This document shows positions 63,459-64,000 of a stretch of DNA of 64,000 nucleotides, piece by piece; the first letter of the stretch is position 1, and each line of letters opens with the position of its first letter. This stretch comes from Amycolatopsis granulosa. Its GTDB lineage: Bacteria > Actinomycetota > Actinomycetes > Mycobacteriales > Pseudonocardiaceae. Where the stretch lies: assembly GCF_011758745.1 (NCBI RefSeq), contig NZ_JAANOV010000001.1, positions 4,774,001 through 4,838,000 of the forward strand, given 5' to 3'. The notes under the pieces were generated by a model that saw nothing but the letters and a program-made list of their open reading frames with translations, had not been told where the DNA came from and searched no databases. The position numbers and the translations under genes were made by a program.

Positions 63459-64000
63459 CGCCGACGGCGCAGCGGCCGGCACGGGCTGTGGCGGGAGCAA
63501 CCGCACCGCCCACGCGGTGAGCAGCCCGACACCCAGCACGCCGAGCACCGCGCCCACCGTGTCGCTGAGCCAGTGCACCCCGAGCACCACCCGGCTCGCG
63601 GCGCACAGCACGGTCGCGACCGCGAAGAACGCCGCCACCCACCGGGTCAGCCTCGGCGCCAGCCACACGCACAGCAGCACCGCCGCGAGGCCGGTGCCGC
63701 AGATCGACACCACGTGCCCGCTCGGGTAGCTGAACTCCGGGTACGCGCGGGGCCGGGCGCGCACGAACAGCGGCTTGAACACCACGCTCACCAGCCGGGT
63801 CAGCGCGAGCACCCCCAGCACCCGCAGGCCGACGCCCGCGGGGCGGCGCAGCCCGCGCCACCAGCACAGCACGATCCCGAGGGCCAGCGCGACCGCGAAC
63901 ACCGCGGGCACCACCGGTCCGAACACGTCGCTGACCACCTGCGCGATCCGGCCCGGCGTTCCCCGCCACCAGCCCTGCACCCACCCGGCGACGGTCAGGT
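63456..64000 (-). CDS. PAP2 family phosphatase, N-terminus cut by window edge
   Basis: About 181 codons are visible. Membrane phosphatase of the PAP2 superfamily, which removes phosphate from lipid phosphates such as undecaprenyl diphosphate or phosphatidate. The three motifs are present: [14 protein letters not shown], and [12 protein letters not shown] with the catalytic His. About five membrane segments are visible. The frame is open to the right edge, so the start lies beyond it; an apparent start at 63980 is internal. It ends 11 bases before the lipB start. Confidence 0.88.
   Translation of the reverse strand, partial: LTVAGWVQGWWRGTPGRIAQVVSDVFGPVVPAVFAVALALGIVLCWWRGLRRPAGVGLRVLGVLALTRLVSVVFKPLFVRARPRAYPEFSYPSGHVVSICGTGLAAVLLCVWLAPRLTRWVAAFFAVATVLCAASRVVLGVHWLSDTVGAVLGVLGVGLLTAWAVRLLPPQPVPAAAPSA

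Overview
The window is chromosomal DNA from a high-GC Gram-positive actinobacterium, most likely of the order Pseudonocardiales (Amycolatopsis or a close relative). The basis is the strongly GC-biased third codon position, frequent GTG starts, apparently leaderless genes, an Lsr2-type nucleoid protein, several flavin-dependent LLM-type enzymes, a large ATP-binding LuxR regulator, the actinobacterial-type pyruvate dehydrogenase AceE, and the ahpE/aceE/PucR-regulator/fab gene neighbourhood also known from mycobacteria and streptomycetes. The genus is an inference. About 57 protein genes or clear remnants and one tRNA (Val, UAC) are present. There is no rRNA, CRISPR array or prophage.

Layout. 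1-3.0 kb: a D-2-hydroxyacid dehydrogenase (cut by the left edge) and an MFS anion transporter, divergent from an IclR regulator over a tandem operator. 3.1-15.8 kb: proS, a HAD phosphatase, a membrane protein, YjbQ, two translationally coupled flavin monooxygenases, an Lsr2-like protein with a long Lys/Ala tail, a flavoprotein disulfide reductase, and small surface or unknown proteins. 15.8-20.7 kb: the fatty acid synthase II cluster fasR-fabD-fabH-acpP-fabF, all read leftwards. 20.9-25.3 kb: a break in the expected fasR-aceE neighbourhood, holding pnuC, a decayed IS481-type transposase, an AT-richer Mrr-like restriction endonuclease gene and an FMN-dependent hydroxyacid oxidase. 25.4-29.7 kb: aceE, a DUF3052 gene, ahpE and tRNA-Val. 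29.7-35.7 kb: a methyltransferase, a Tat-exported glucoamylase, an ADP-ribosylglycohydrolase, and a macrolide-type glycosyltransferase coupled to an alpha/beta hydrolase. 36.0-42.7 kb: a LAL/LuxR regulator divergent from a two-gene ABC exporter, then a permease remnant. 42.8-46.3 kb: a leftward TetR-SDR-asparaginase-aminotransferase series. 46.5-50.1 kb: dnaE. 50.2-55.6 kb: an MFS drug exporter, ltrA behind a possible attenuator, a sirtuin pseudogene, an L,D-transpeptidase lipoprotein and a patatin. 55.8-64 kb: an acyl-CoA dehydrogenase, DedA, lipA, an SDR, two TetR-type genes over twin operators, an F420-type oxidoreductase, lipB and a PAP2 phosphatase cut by the right edge.

How parts work together. 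FabD, FabH, AcpP and FabF form the malonyl transfer, initiation, carrier and elongation steps of type II fatty acid synthesis, with FasR as the probable activator. AceE supplies the acetyl-CoA. LipB and LipA make the lipoyl cofactor that pyruvate dehydrogenase needs, so one window holds both the E1 enzyme and the lipoylation route. The most unusual items are the Lsr2-like/H1-like chimera with an in-frame 9-bp tandem repeat, the foreign-looking endonuclease gene bracketed by a 10-bp inverted repeat, the hairpin-rich leader ending in a textbook terminator before ltrA, and several gene remnants (IS481, sirtuin, ABC permease, a minus-strand C-terminus).
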